From Symsagittifera roscoffensis (lineage: Eukaryota; Xenacoelomorpha; Acoela; Convolutidae), in assembly GCF_963678635.1 (NCBI RefSeq), contig NC_087065.1, forward strand, positions 27,053,254 to 27,117,253: DNA of 64,000 bases, read 5' to 3'. Below the pieces are notes generated by a model that saw nothing but the letters and a program-made list of their open reading frames with translations, ran no database searches and was not told where the DNA came from. Shown here in pieces: positions 1 through 10,191 of the stretch. A program made the translations under genes and the position numbers. Position 1 is the stretch's first letter, and each line of letters starts with the position of its first letter.

Positions 1-772
1 AAGCTGGCCCCTTTCTTCTTTTCAATTTCGGTATGTTTGAATGCTTTTATCGCCTCATTGTAATTTTAATATTTTACAATGAGCTGGCATTTTGACGCCT
101 TTACATGACATCCAAAATATTTTCCGTGTTTGATAAAAATGTCAAGAAAGTTGTAAATGTTGTTCTCTTCGCATGCTTTTCAAATTTCCGACTGCGTTCT
201 CATCGTCTGCATACCATTTCTGTGTTAGGCTGTTATCGTTGACTAGTTTTATTAAAGGTAAAGTGGCTAGCCCATACATTGCCATTGCTAATAGGTCTCC
301 TTGTGTGGTACTTCTCTAGATAGGATAACTTTTTTGATTTACAAAGTGTTTGAATGGTTTAGAGTATGAATTTTTTATATCGGGTAGTGTAGAAGTGCAC
401 ATATTTGCAATGATTTTCAAAGCCAGACCCCGGTTTAGGTAGTTAAATGCATTTTCCGCGTTGATCAGTAATATTTAATCGGAATCAGTTTTCTCGTGTT
501 GCTTCCTATGAGTATGAATTGCATATTGGACGCCACATTTTTGGCAGATGCATAGTTGGTAATTCGATCCGAGTACCATAAGTTCGCTTTTCAAGCACAT
601 TGTGATCGTTCTACCTATTGTTCTGCGGATGAGTTCGCCTATGCCAATTGGCCTAACTCCTGGGTTTTTATCAAGAGGAATTAGTCGACAGGTATTCTAT
701 GGTTCAAGAAGCTCTTGACTTAGTATTTCTGTCAATATTTTCTGAGCGATTTTGGCTAGTGAGTAGTATATG
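1..772 (-). pseudogene. Reverse transcriptase fragment, non-LTR (LINE) type
   Basis: Read on the minus strand, one mostly open frame gives RT-like blocks in the expected order: a RLIPLDKNPGVRPIGIGE-type finger block near 690, an NAENAFNYLNR block near 450, a TTQGDLLAMAMYG block near 300, and the catalytic box YADD at 202-213 (WYADDENAVGNL). YADD is typical of non-LTR retrotransposon polymerases. The frame has at least four in-frame stops and runs off the left edge, so this is an inactive fragment truncated at both ends. No endonuclease or zinc-knuckle domain is visible. The family assignment beyond 'LINE-like RT' is from recall of motif style only. Confidence 0.85.
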
Positions 773-1475
773 TTGGGGCTGAAGTGGAAAGTGGAGGGGG
801 GTTGGTTGCCGATCATAGGCTATAGAGTATCCGGTCAGCAACCTATGTATTAAGATAGGGAACAGATGTCCTATGTATTAAGATAGGTAATACCAATGGT
901 AAAGTTTCATGGTTTGTGTGATGGTAAGAGGCTTGTCAAAAAAAATGGTATTTTCTCTGTTTTTGTGTGAAAATGTCTAGTTTTTTCTCAAAAATCTCGG
1001 CGCGTTATCTAAATTAAAACAATAATAGTTAATTACGTGTAGAGTGTGGAAGGAAGTTCTTGTAATTAGTTTTTTGGTACATGGTAAGTCAATGTTAAGA
1101 GGTTTTGAGCAAAAATTGAGATTTTTTATCAAAAAGAAATCAAAACACGATATAATTTGTTATAATTCGACCACCTAATTATGTTAATAGATGAATCTAC
1201 CGTTCAAAACATCTACTTAAAACTATGTTAAAACCTACTGAAAATTGGAAAAATGTCGAATTTTTGAGAAAAAAATTAAATTACAAAGAAAGTATAAAAA
1301 CCACTGCGAAATTTTACTACAGTATAAAGGTTAAATTTACAAATTTAAAGGCTTAGTATGTATTCCATTATTAAGTACTTCAAATTTTCGGGTAAAAGTA
1401 ACTGAGTCCTTAGTTTGTTCATATGTTTCGACTAATTGTTGGAGGTTTTGAACCCGCGGTTCGTCGACTTCAAGT
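773..1475. other. Spacer without recognisable gene
   Basis: A+T-rich sequence with no convincing coding frame on either strand. It holds the paired palindromic repeat at 842-887 and otherwise only homopolymer-rich DNA. It separates the RT fragment from the Polinton polymerase, so one end of the Polinton remnant probably lies here. I could not define a terminal inverted repeat or target-site duplication. Confidence 0.5.
842..887. repeat. Paired 18-bp imperfect palindrome CCTATGTATTAAGATAGG
   Basis: CCTATGTATTAAGATAGG occurs at 842-859 and again at 870-887. Its ends CCTAT/ATAGG are inverted repeats. The core ATGTATTAAGATAGG recurs once in each family A unit (7522-7536, 11627-11641, 13821-13835, 16014-16028), with extended similarity on the right flank. 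Family B units keep a diverged form, (A/G)CATTAACATAG. This links the left Polinton remnant to the array. Confidence 0.75.
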
Positions 1476-4400
1476 TTAAGGCTTCATCAAGATTTCGTCT
1501 GTATTTGGACATTGCTCCATGCCCAGTATCTTCGAGTCCTTTGCTACTAAATTTAAATTTTTTGCTATTACTATTATAGCAGCATTACGTCTTGCTGCAC
1601 ATGCACAACATTTCAGTGCAGCGAAATTCTTCTTTGAATAATCCAGAGTAAAGTCGTCTCTACAATCTTTTCCACGAACTATCGTCCACTGAGTTTTCTT
1701 CTCAAGTAATATACAATCGTCCAGGTTATCTTCTGCTAATGCTAGATACAAAGAATCCGTACCCATCTCCAATTCCTCGAACTTATTCTCATCGCAAAAC
1801 TTGTGAGAGAAGTTGTGGTGTAGCTCCAACTTTCTAAATTTGGCGTATTGAGGAATGAAAAAGCCTACAATAATTGGTTCTGTCTATTCAATCGTGAATT
1901 CAATAGTTCTAATTCAAATGAGTCTTTTTTCACAAAAAGCATTTGCTTGAAAAACTTCTCATTTAACGCGTTGTGTGTCTTCTCATCGCCGAGATATTTG
2001 GTTATCGTGCGGCAGCATCTGGCCATAATTTGACAAATTTACAAGCTGTTACCGAGAAGCTTCATCGTCTCAGCAACAACTCGAGAATGTGGAGTCTCAG
2101 CTCCTTCTCGTCGAGCATCAACATCAGACTGAACAAAATTTTTGAAACATTTACTAGATGTGTGCTCAACAAACCGATTAATTTTTGTTCATTGAAATCA
2201 GAGACTTAGATAGAAGTTAAGAAGGGGTGTGATGATTGTACCATTTTCTAATTTAAAACTGTAAATCAACATTCGTTGTGAGGTTTTCAGCAAGTCATTT
2301 TCTTCGGCATAGCTTTTCATCATTCTCCAATATCGTTACGACAGACATCAATAATTTTGAATATTGAAGGAAAATTTGAAAATTTGGGCTTCAACTTGTC
2401 GGGAACTATTAAATCGCATTGCACGCATTGAATCAGTAGACAGAGGTCTTTTTTAAGAAACATTTTTCTTGCCATGATTCTTGACTGAAGAATCTGTTTT
2501 AAAGTACTCCCACCACTCACACTCCCAATTTCCTGAATATTGTATCCTTTTTCTTTAATATACTCTCGTTTCAACTCATCCATTTCTCGCTTTTTATTTC
2601 CCTTTCAATGTCTGGTTCTGACAAAGATGGTCGAATTTCTTGACTTGAGCAGAAAGGATAGTAGCAAACCATAGCTTCAAATACAGTTTTACAGTGATTG
2701 CAATAGCCATTAACATGGAAATGATCAATTTTTTTTTCTGCTTCCCGGTTGTGTAAAAACTCTCAATTTCACACTCTGGTCTCAATTCTTGATAGAAAGA
2801 CATAACCATGTTCTCAAAAGTTTTTGTTCTGTTGTTTCTAGCTTTGAAGCGATCAGTTTCAGAGCCATGTTCCCATCTTGTGTAAAGTGCGGTCGGCATC
2901 TCTTGGCCTATAGATTTGTCGACTTGTGTAACCAGATATTTGCAAGATTTGGAAGCGTGCATCCCAGTTTCATCATATCAATTCACTTCTCATGGTAAAA
3001 CTCGTTGATTTTTTGCATAGCTTCAAGAGTAGGAACAACACCTTTGTTGTTATACTATCGTAAAAAAATCTTTGAAAGTAATCATGCTGTGTTGCTCGCA
3101 GATTTTTTTCAAATAAGAGTAATTTTCAAAACCTGTTGGTGGAACTGTTTGAATACGTAATTTTTCAGCGCACCTTGTAGATCAAGTCCTCCATTAACCA
3201 GTTTTTGGTAGCCGTTGAAATCTTTCTCGAGAGGGTTGCGATTTCTCGGTTTGCTGAAAATTGTTTCATATGGAGGCAATTCCGTGCAGTCAAGCTTGTC
3301 TGGACTGCCAAACCATTCGTAAGGGTAAAAAAATTCGGTTTCAATTGCTTTATAGACTTTCAGAAACGAATCCAATGTTGTTGCTCCTCCAAGAATTTTC
3401 ATTATGTCTAGGAACTGAACATCTCAAAATTTGAGAGATAAAAAATTATTCGCTTTTTTAATGAGTGTTGGTTCAATTTCTTATCAAATATAAGGTACGG
3501 GATCAAATTAGATTTGATAAGGTTCAAATCGTATCTAGCGCTATTGAAACCAAACACGGTTAAATTTTTTACATAGCGCTCTAACTGCTGTTTCAAGTCA
3601 ATCAGCTGATTTTTTTGAATTCTCAAGAATTGCGTCGACATATCATCCTCCTCTCCATCTTCAATGCATTCATCTTATTAATCGAAGACTTGTAGTTAAA
3701 ATTCTAGCGTTGAGTTTGTCAAAAAACAATTGACTCGATCATTGACAGTGTTTTCAATTTCTTGAAACTTGGTTCTGATTTGTAACTTGCTTTTTTTTCA
3801 GCCAGAATCTCCAAGTTGGAACCAAAAGCAATTATTAGAAGTTCAGGATCTTTTTTACACAAGAAAAAAGATCATCTTGCAACTTTGAAGATATTGAGAC
3901 GGATATGGGGAAATGCTTTCAGTTCGTCTGTGGGAGCACAGATTGATTGGTAGTTCTCGAATATTGTTTCCCGTAGTGTGCACGCGTTACTGGGATAAAT
4001 ATGTCGCATTCTATCTTTGCATCTGATTAGATATTTGTTGAAGTGATCTGATTTGTGGAAGAAAGTGTCACAGCTGGGACTTGTACGAATGATATGATTG
4101 TTGAATCTTAGCAATTTCACGGTTTTTTCAAATTTTCAAAAAATTCGCTTCGCTAATTTTCCAACATATTTTCCTTCTTGAATGTCAAAAATGTAAATGA
4201 ATATGTGAATATGTTCAACAAGTGGTAAATCATCAATTGAAACTCCGCGAACGTTCTTTGATATAAACTCTGTAAACAGCTGAGATGTATGAGCAGCGAG
4301 GTTAATATGACCATGCAAGTACATTGTTAACGCACCGAAAAGGCAAAAATGATTTTTGTATGGTTGTTTATCTTTGTCCGATAAAATTCAGTTTTTTTTG

Positions 4401-4769
4401 CGTATGTCGTAGTACATTCAGACAAGACAGAGTCCGGACATCCCATTGGGATGTTTTTTAGAGTTGCAGCGAAAATAGTGAAATTTGTAATCAATTTGAA
4501 CCTCCACTTTGTGATCTGACGTTCTTGAGTGCATCACTCCACGATATCAAACTTTTCAACTTTTCCCTGGATTGTAATCAAATGCGCTTTCGTACACAGT
4601 AAATGCAATTTTTGGAACAAAGTATTGTTTTTGTGAGCGTAGTAATACCGATATTCTCCGGTTGTGATATTACAAAGAACAAATCCATGAGCGATATTGT
4701 TTTTTGCAGCGGAATCCAGCTTATTGAATACTTCTTCTCGTTGATACTCTTGGTATCTAACTTTGACAT
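1476..4769 (-). pseudogene. polB: Polinton/Maverick protein-primed DNA polymerase B remnant
   Basis: Successive minus-strand frames give the blocks of a type-B, protein-primed polymerase (DNA_pol_B_2 family) in correct order. These are an N-terminal part (4578-4769, 4136-4324, 3872-4120), an Exo II-like GFNSARYDLNLI at about 3528-3551, a thumb/TPR-type stretch with FYPYEWFGSPDKL and LPPYETIFSKPRNRNPLEKD (3109-3402), MPTALYTRWE and FYTTGKQKK (2594-2962), CVQCDLIVPDKLKPKFSNFP (2320-2583), motif B ETMKLLGNS (GNS at 2045-2053) and a motif C region EELEMGTDSLYLAL. It is dead: a TAA (2039-2041) follows GNS almost at once, the catalytic DTDS reads GTDS (Gly codon 1761-1763), and there are many frameshifts. 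I see no Exo I DxE, which looks deleted around 3.8 kb. The C-terminus after about 1600 is unlike the family. Polinton assignment rests on the overall motif set, as recalled for metazoan Mavericks. Confidence 0.9.
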
Positions 4770-5188
4770 TTGAAAGTTAAATACCTTTTATTTTCTATTC
4801 TCCATCTCAGTATCCACCAGAAAGTGCTGACAAGCTCTCAACTTCTCCTTGAGCACTCAACTCCTTCTCCGCAATCTTGTTCAAGTCTGCCACCGTGTCA
4901 CTTGGTTCCATTGTTCCGCTCCATGTTCTTTTCTCCGATGCTGTTGGAGAGAGTAGTAACTCGGAAACTCCTTCTCGCTAGACGAACAAACCGTAAACTT
5001 CCTGAAATTGATGGAGCATGTTTCTTGGCCGCGTGATAGTTAATTTCTTGTTGATTGTAAGTGAATTACCTACATTCCGGACAAGAAATAACTCCGCAAT
5101 TTTTCCGATAACGTGCCGCATCGGACCTCCTGTATTCATTGTCACAGTCCTTACTTTTCACTTTCTCATTCCTGTTGAGAGAAGGCAT
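4770..5188 (-). pseudogene. C2H2 zinc-finger N-terminal segment upstream of polB
   Basis: On the minus strand an ATG at 5186-5188 opens MPSLNRNEKVKSKDCDNEYR, followed by RYRKNCGVISCPECR, then a TAG, FTYNQQEINYHAAKKHAPS, and in another frame CSSSEKEFPSYYSLQQHRRKEHG. These are three degenerate C2H2 fingers; several cysteines are lost (S for C in the third). The ATG is preceded by TTTTTTCAG, a good 3' splice (or trans-splice) acceptor. In Mavericks a zinc-finger segment lies directly in front of, or fused to, PolB, so this may be the same reading unit as the polymerase. The finger pattern is repeated in the ZF copies of the array to the right. Confidence 0.75.
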
Positions 5189-5539
5189 CTGAAAAAAGTG
5201 GGAAATTTAGCATGTACCAAGTTTAAATAAAAGTACGTGGTACCTACAAAACGTGGTACCTCCAAAAAGTATTACCTTACTGATACTCATTTTGAATTGT
5301 TGAAAAATTTTGAAAATAAATTCAAGTAGTTATACAAAGGATAGAACAATTGCTTTTAACGTAAAAGAAAACCAGAATGAAATGAGTTTTTTTTAGTATT
5401 GCTTAGAAAAAATCTACCAATCAGAATTGAGTTTTGTTTTTGTATCACCGTTTGTTGGAATTCAACCAATCAGAATCCAGCATTTTCCAAAAATGAACTG
5501 TTTATTTTTTTGAAATGTCTATCTAAAAACATTTGAATA
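5189..5539. promoter_or_regulatory. Divergent intergenic region between polB/zinc finger and G
   Basis: The region lies head-to-head between the minus-strand zinc finger/polB and the plus-strand gene G. It carries a direct repeat ACGTGGTACCT (5235-5245, 5251-5261) built on GGTACC palindromes, and two CCAATCAG boxes (5417-5424, 5466-5473) 49 bp apart. CCAAT boxes recur near most predicted promoters of the window. A bidirectional promoter is my inference from layout and motifs. Confidence 0.45.
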
Positions 5540-5958
5540 TCCTCGAGTTACTTTACAAGAAAAAAGAAACAATTCCAATTGATTTTCTTATTGATGAAAC
5601 AGATGTTGCCTTTTAGTTTTTTTATAGTTTTTTGGTGGTTTATATTGTAAAAAATAGAGTTATCCGACTAAGTAAAGGTCTCTTCAGAGAAACTTACTCA
5701 ATCAAAGAAATTACTTCTGAGCCAAGTATTGGGTATCAAGTATTGAGTATCAGTAGCAAACTTACGGCTGAATTTCACCTCACAAGGAAAAAAAATTTGT
5801 TAATTCTTGAGAATTTGAAATTAAACACGAATTTATACGATAATATATCAAAGACACTTTTTAATTCGTACCCGATACCCAAATTTGAAAAATCTCCCCA
5901 ACAAAGTTCTTTACTTGTTATTTCTTTGAAGATTTTCAATGTTAAAAATCTTGCATGA
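5540..5958 (+). pseudogene. Gene G, copy 1 (unknown protein with GLxRETYxIK)
   Basis: An open frame from 5632 encodes about 108 residues: SKGLFRETYSIKEIT, SSKLTAEFHLT, DNISKTLFNSYPIPKFEKSP. Two diverged copies (about 19.84-20.29 and 26.34-26.82 kb) keep the same peptide blocks across silent and frame changes, which argues that this frame was coding. The start is unclear because upstream codons in other copies (ESFFFQ..LDVL) are in a different frame here. It has no recognised domain, signal peptide or membrane segment. It is followed closely by a hydrophobic ORF (T3) and AC on the same strand. Confidence 0.5.
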
Positions 5959-5964
5959 TCAGAT

Positions 5965-6177
5965 TTGGAATCAGATTTCCAAAGAGTTGCTTTGAAAAAT
6001 TCATCAAATTCAATTAACATGATGAGAAGATTTGCAGACATGCTACTTGTTCTAATTTTCTTTTTTTTTTGTTTCTTACATCGGCAAAATTTTTTTACAG
6101 CAAACAACTTTTGTTCATTCATTTTTGCAATTTTTTTCGTGTATATTTTCACTTATTTGGAAGATTTAAGTACTTAA
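5965..6177 (+). pseudogene. T3, small hydrophobic ORF, copy 1
   Basis: Open for 70 codons. Two hydrophobic stretches (MLLVLIFFFFCFL and FCSFIFAIFFVYIFTYL) flank a short polar loop, so a small two-pass membrane protein is possible. The related stretch at 20382-20585 keeps MLLVIIF..CYFYRQNI, but the frames after that differ between copies, so the true frame is uncertain. The second half, beginning at a TTTTTACAG, is also retained upstream of the other AC copies and could instead be promoter or a 5' exon. Confidence 0.3.
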
Positions 6178-6269
6178 AAGCTAAACTTTTGTCTGCTTGG
6201 ATACGACAATGTGTAAAAAGTACCTAAAATGGAGCTTTGTTTCCAATTTCATAAGAATTCTATAAAAGG

Positions 6270-6520
6270 AAGCTAAAATCTGATTGGCCACGACTACAAA
6301 ATAAGGAAAATCAATTCTGATTGGTTAAACCCACACATTCGAGTTCAAGGTACCCCTCTCTCTTAAATAAAAGTCATTTTATTTTCAACTTGACAACCGT
6401 CAACCTCCTCCTCTCTCAGCTCTAAATACTTTAGTTTCAACTTAGCTTCCGTCAACTACCTCCCTCTCAACTGTAAATCTTGTTTTTACTCTGTATCTTT
6501 TACTCAACTTATTTCTCAAA
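6270..6520 (+). promoter_or_regulatory. AC promoter region, copy A1
   Basis: Two inverted CCAAT boxes, CTGATTGG (6280-6287 and 6317-6324), are followed by two tandem copies of a pyrimidine-rich box, TTTCAACTT...CCGTCAAC...CCTC..CTCTCA (about 6381-6427 and 6434-6478, period about 52 bp). The boxes end about 40 bp before the AC start codon. The same duplicated box precedes AC in units B1, B2, B4 and B5, so it is probably a core promoter or 5' UTR element. Confidence 0.5.
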
Positions 6521-6941
6521 ATGATCTTCGCAGAGCTTAACAGCAACCTTATGTACTCTATAGAATTTTATCTGATCTAGTATAATATGGCATATGATGG
6601 AGGTGATGCGAAGAGATTTCAACGAACACCATATGACGCAAGTACCCATGACAGAGAACCCACTTGGAGAAATGCAAATTGGGGAGGAAGTAGTTGAGCA
6701 TGTGGGAATGAGCTACCCCGAAACTCCTGACTCTAGATATGTGGCTCAATCATTCGACGATTTCCTCTTTCATTGGGAAGAGGGATCTGTGGACAATCCA
6801 AATACCATCGAAGAGGATGAGGGGTTCTCTGAGCCAGGAACTGCAGTCAGCGAACCGCCAAGATAACCACCGGTGATGGAGGCAAGACCAGTTTTGCGCT
6901 CCCATGAGAAATTGCAAAATTTTGAGAAGTCAGCTGCTTGA
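6521..6941 (+). pseudogene. AC acidic protein, copy A1 (family A)
   Basis: ATG at 6521 opens MIFAELNSNLMYSIEFYLI followed by TAG. The rest continues in the +1 frame from 6594 (MMEVMRRDFNEHHMTQVPMT, GEMQIGEEVVEHVGMSYPET, SFDDFLFHWEEG, NTIEEDEGFSEP), interrupted by TAA at 6864-6866. AC is small (about 155 codons when intact), rich in Asp/Glu, with conserved aromatic/acidic clusters (DDFLF.WEE, IxEDEGFSE). That composition would suit an acidic activation or protein-protein segment; this is inference. No known family recognised. Six copies keep these peptides, mostly changing codons silently, which supports real past coding. Confidence 0.6.
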
Positions 6942-7059
6942 CAGCTCTTTGATATGTAAATAATTTGGTTATTGTCTTGTTTTTTGTAATTCATTCTTCT
7001 TTGAATCTAGTAATTTTATTTTAAAGAGATAGGAGCAAAGAGATAAAGTAAGAGGTCTT

Positions 7060-7937
7060 AGAAAAATTGGTAAAAACAAATTGCAAAGGCAAATTTTTTA
7101 AAAAAATTTTGCTAAAATTTTTTGTAAAAATCAAACGAATTATGCAATTGGTAAACATTTTTGTAAAATTTTGTTGCAGAGATTGCAAAAAATTCAAACC
7201 AAGTTTAAAATCTCGTAAGAAATTTCACAACTTTTTTTGCACACATCATAAAAAACTCATCACAATTTTTGCAAAAAAATTAGAGACTTTACAATAATTT
7301 TTGCAAAATTGCTTATAGTTTTTTGGCACACTTGTTAAAAAAACCAAAAAAATCTCGCAAATCAAGGAAAATCTCAATAAATATTTTTGCATTTTAAAGA
7401 AAATTGTAACAAGATTTTCTTGCACTGTTGAAAATGAAAATTTATGAATTTTTTTTTCTATTTTTAATCATTAAAAAATGCAGTTTTTGCATGTATATTG
7501 ATCAAAAACATCAGAAAAAACATGTATTAAGATAGGGAAGAGCCCTCAAAGTCATGAATATTGAAAAACTTTCATCAATAACTTAACATGTTTTTTACAA
7601 TAATATTTGGCGTTTTTCGCATGCATATGCATCAAAATGAAGTTAGATTTCAGCATTTGTTTTCTAAAAAACCACGAAAAACTTCTATCATACACAAAAT
7701 TTTATGAAATTTTTTTTGCACATTTATTAAAACAACCAAAATATTTTTTGCATCTTGTAATAACATTTCATTAAATTTTTTTGCAAACTTGTTAAAAAAA
7801 TCAAATCAGAATTTGCATCTAGCGAAAAAACTCTGAGTTAATTTTTGCACACGTGTTGAAAATTACAAATTTATTCGTTGAAAATTTTTGTGATTTGAAA
7901 CAAATTCAATTTTGACACGTTTTTTGTAAAGAAATTT
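7060..7937. repeat. Minisatellite-like spacer, unit A1
   Basis: Degenerate tandem repeats of roughly 30-60 bp built around TTTTTGCA(C/A)ACTTGTTAAAAAAATC. A conserved block follows with TTGATCAAAAACATCAG and ATGTATTAAGATAGG (7522-7536). No frame is conserved between copies. It lies between AC and M1 in every unit. Confidence 0.7.
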
Positions 7938-8555
7938 TCAACAATTGATAGACAAACTGATACGCTCACTATTTACAGAACCATAACCATCAATAAAACA
8001 ATCAACAGTTTTTAAGAAATCAGTCTCATACTTTGAGTTTTGAACTTTTCGAATCCTTTCCAAAAAAGATGATCCAAGAGTTTGAGTGGACGCAAGCTTC
8101 TGAGCGGAACTGAGATGATGTCTATAAAATTTTTTCGCAGCAGGCGTTTCTTTGCAACACTGGGTAATTTTTCCGGTATTCCATATTTGAAGGTGTGTTC
8201 GACTGCACAACTCAATTTATTGAAAATTTCACCTCTTGATGAAATAGTATTGGAATAAAACCTGTATTTGCATAAAGTACAAATACAGTCAACAATTTGG
8301 TAAGTGAAAGTGTTTTGTTTTAATCTTTGCAAAATTTGATCGAGCGATGATCCGATTAAGACTAAGTGATATTTACAGTTTTCCACTGGGCAGAATACAC
8401 AGGTTACTGGTTAGATACAATGACTGGTTAGATACACAGTATGCTTGGGTGACAAGGAACTTTTCATGAAAATTTTCTGAGACAGAGATAAAAAGAGATT
8501 TTGCATTGTAATCCGAATAAAATTTGGGATAGGCTTGACACATAGCAGATGCCAT
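7938..8555 (-). pseudogene. M1 basic protein, copy A1
   Basis: The minus-strand ATG at 8553-8555 gives MASAMCQAYPKFYSDY, then LVLIGSSLDQILQRLKQN, CTLCKYRFYSNTISSRGEIF, VAKKRLLRK and, after a frameshift near 8130, KFYRHHLSSAQKLASTQTLG and GYGSVNSERISLSINC before TGA at 7938-7940. It is about 200 residues, lysine/arginine-rich in the middle, with scattered cysteines. Family B copies (for example 61466-62044) preserve the same order of blocks, so it is a genuine diverged gene family. No domain recognised; a nucleic-acid-binding role is only suggested by charge. It is divergently arranged with D, 230 bp away. Confidence 0.55.
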
Positions 8556-8787
8556 CAACGATTACTTGTTGAAATTTATTTTTATCTACATTGAATTGAT
8601 TGTATATGGTTCCAGAACCTAGGCAAGGTCCATATTTTGATCATCATCTACTCACTGTTCCATTTAAGATAAAAATACCTTATTTGAAATGTACAGTGAG
8701 TCATCTACATTTCCTAATTTCGATATGTTTACAAATAACCTTATTTTCAAATATCTCCTAGTGATCAGTTGGCTCTGAGTCTCAAAT
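8556..8787. promoter_or_regulatory. M1/D divergent intergenic region, A1
   Basis: Head-to-head spacer between M1 (minus) and D (plus). It contains CCATATTTTG, a decayed form of the CCATATTTGG box that is intact in units A2-A4 and in B2 and B5. Nothing else is recognised. Confidence 0.35.
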
Positions 8788-9281
8788 CAAAAATTTATTC
8801 ACTAAGAGATTTCCTTCCCAACTAATTTGTATCTGCTAAGAATCAAAAATGAATTGGGAGATTTTCTTGGTCCCAAAAACCCTACAACGGAAAAACTTTC
8901 TTTGAACTTGCTTCCAATTACCAAAAAAAATGATTCTGGACAAATTGAAAAATCTCAGCAAGTCTATCTTGGCAAAAAAGAAGCAAACGGATATTGGAAC
9001 CCTATTCTGAAAAAGACTCAATCATGGAGCAGGAACTTGCGAACTGACATACGGTGTGTAACGTAGCAACATACAAGAAGTTAAGGGTGTGTGTCACAAT
9101 CAAGAAATACGGTGTGAACAAGCCACCGTACATTGAGATTCGACTCTTCACTGCAAAGGAGAACGAAGTCTTGAAGCAAGTTGCCTATGTCAACTATACT
9201 TTGAACGAATTCAAAGAACTCGCACAAGTCTTGGGAGACTTTATGTTTGTTGAGAGCTGTAATGTTCAAAAAATTTGTTGA
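8788..9281 (+). pseudogene. D, tandem PC4-like protein, copy A1
   Basis: The frame gives an N-terminal block KNQK then TGA, then SQQVYLGKKEAN, and a C-terminal block VTIKKYGVNKPPYIEIRLFT / AYVNYTLNEFKELAQVL (ORF 9054-9281). The C-terminal block has the layout of the PC4/p15 coactivator ssDNA-binding fold: basic beta strand VTIKKY, an IxIR-type strand, a polar loop, then a strand plus the helix of 'L.. EFKEL'. The upstream half ends in a similar strand-helix (QQVYL.EKE), suggesting two such repeats. The ATG found in other A copies is TTT here. PC4 assignment is from motif pattern, not a search. Confidence 0.5.
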
Positions 9282-9354
9282 ATTATGTTATCATAGTTGT
9301 GTAATTCAAATATTTATTTTCTGGAATTATTTTTAAAAATTTCTTTGGGCTGAG

Positions 9355-9582
9355 CAGTATGAGTTGAATTATTGGTTTTTCCAGAAACCTTGTTTTAAAG
9401 CTTCAAAAAAAATTGTGACTTTTTCATATCGTTTACAAGAAAAGTCCCAGAAACTTTCACTAACAGTTGTGGAATCTCAAAATTTACAGAAACTGCAAGA
9501 TTTGGATACAGAATCACAAATTTCTCAGTTTGATTGGGCTTTGCAGAATGGAAGACGTAAAGTTAAGATTTTAAAAAATTGA
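9355..9582 (+). pseudogene. S protein, copy A1 (SYRLQEK)
   Basis: Open 72-codon frame with FSYRLQEKSQKLSLTVVESQ, QNLQKLQDLDTESQISQFDW and a basic end NGRRKVKILKN. Glutamine/leucine-rich spacing suggests a helical, possibly coiled-coil segment. Copies in A2-A4 keep the frame. Unknown family. It lies 75 bp behind D on the same strand. Confidence 0.45.
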
Positions 9583-9592
9583 TCTTACAGAA

Positions 9593-9769
9593 AATCGTAG
9601 AAAAGCAAACACTTGGAAAAACAATCAGATAATTCATTTCAATAAAGAGGAGTATGATAAACGGGATGATTTTATCCCCTTGGTTTTGTCTTATGTAGAA
9701 ACATTCAGAAAAATTTGTATCATTTTTGACGAATGCACTGTAGAAAATGAACGTTCAGAAACTGAATGA
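9593..9769 (+). pseudogene. IP protein, copy A1 (DFIPLVLSYVETF)
   Basis: A 58-codon open frame without ATG reads TWKNNQIIHFNKEEYDKRDD, FIPLVLSYVETFRKICIIFD, ECTVENERSETE then TGA. The A4 copy (18139) keeps the same frame until a single T insertion. It could be an exon or continuation of S in another frame. The IxLVLSYVETF.K.CIIFDE spacing looks like a strand-helix-strand element; function unknown. Confidence 0.4.
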
Positions 9770-9774
9770 AATTC

Positions 9775-10152
9775 TCAGAAATTTTGTTTGACTAAGCATG
9801 ACTTTTCATCAAATACGAAAAGTTAAAAATTGTTTTCTTTTTACCTGTATTGTTTTGGACCCAAACATAATTTTGAAAGAAATGGACCAAAAACTTCCTT
9901 TTGGGGGTCTAATTGAATATGGAAATTCCTGCATGGATTTTTTTTTTTGCAAACTCAAAAATTTTCAAACTTCATGCAATTTTACATGATGCAGCTGGAT
10001 CTGTGAAGTCTACTACGCAAAAGGGACCTGGTTATTGTTATGTTTTACCTAGATTTCCTAGTTCTTGTTTTCTTGGTCACTTGACTGGATTGCTCTTCTG
10101 TTTATATATTAAAACTTTTGCTTCAACAGTATATGCATTGTTCAATTATTAG
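9775..10152 (+). pseudogene. T1, membrane-segment protein, copy A1
   Basis: Overlapping frames encode LTKHDFSSNTK-like and then HDAAGSVKSTTQKGPGYCYV, LPRFPSSCFLGHLTGLLFCL, YIKTFASTVYALFNY and stop (9913-10152). The C-terminal third has one likely membrane helix (CFLGHLTGLLFCLYI). Copies at 18.33-18.74 and 24.50-24.89 kb agree in sequence. A frameshift lies near 9900. No family recognised. Confidence 0.4.
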
Positions 10153-10191
10153 TCACTTGAACCAAAAACTTCAGCGAAAACAGTTAACACC

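Noticed and set aside
773-1475. Polinton terminal inverted repeat near the left border
   Set aside because: No matching inverted copy is seen in the window. The paired CCTAT...ATAGG element is a short local repeat, not a long TIR.
4770-5230. Plus-strand ORFs with Ser/Leu-rich sequence
   Set aside because: Antisense of the zinc-finger segment before polB, whose minus-strand reading gives real C2H2 motifs.
6558-6749. Minus-strand ORFs MSHI(S/Y)RV... opposite every AC copy
   Set aside because: They mirror the AC frame on the other strand and exist only because AC is conserved. They have no start context or own promoter.
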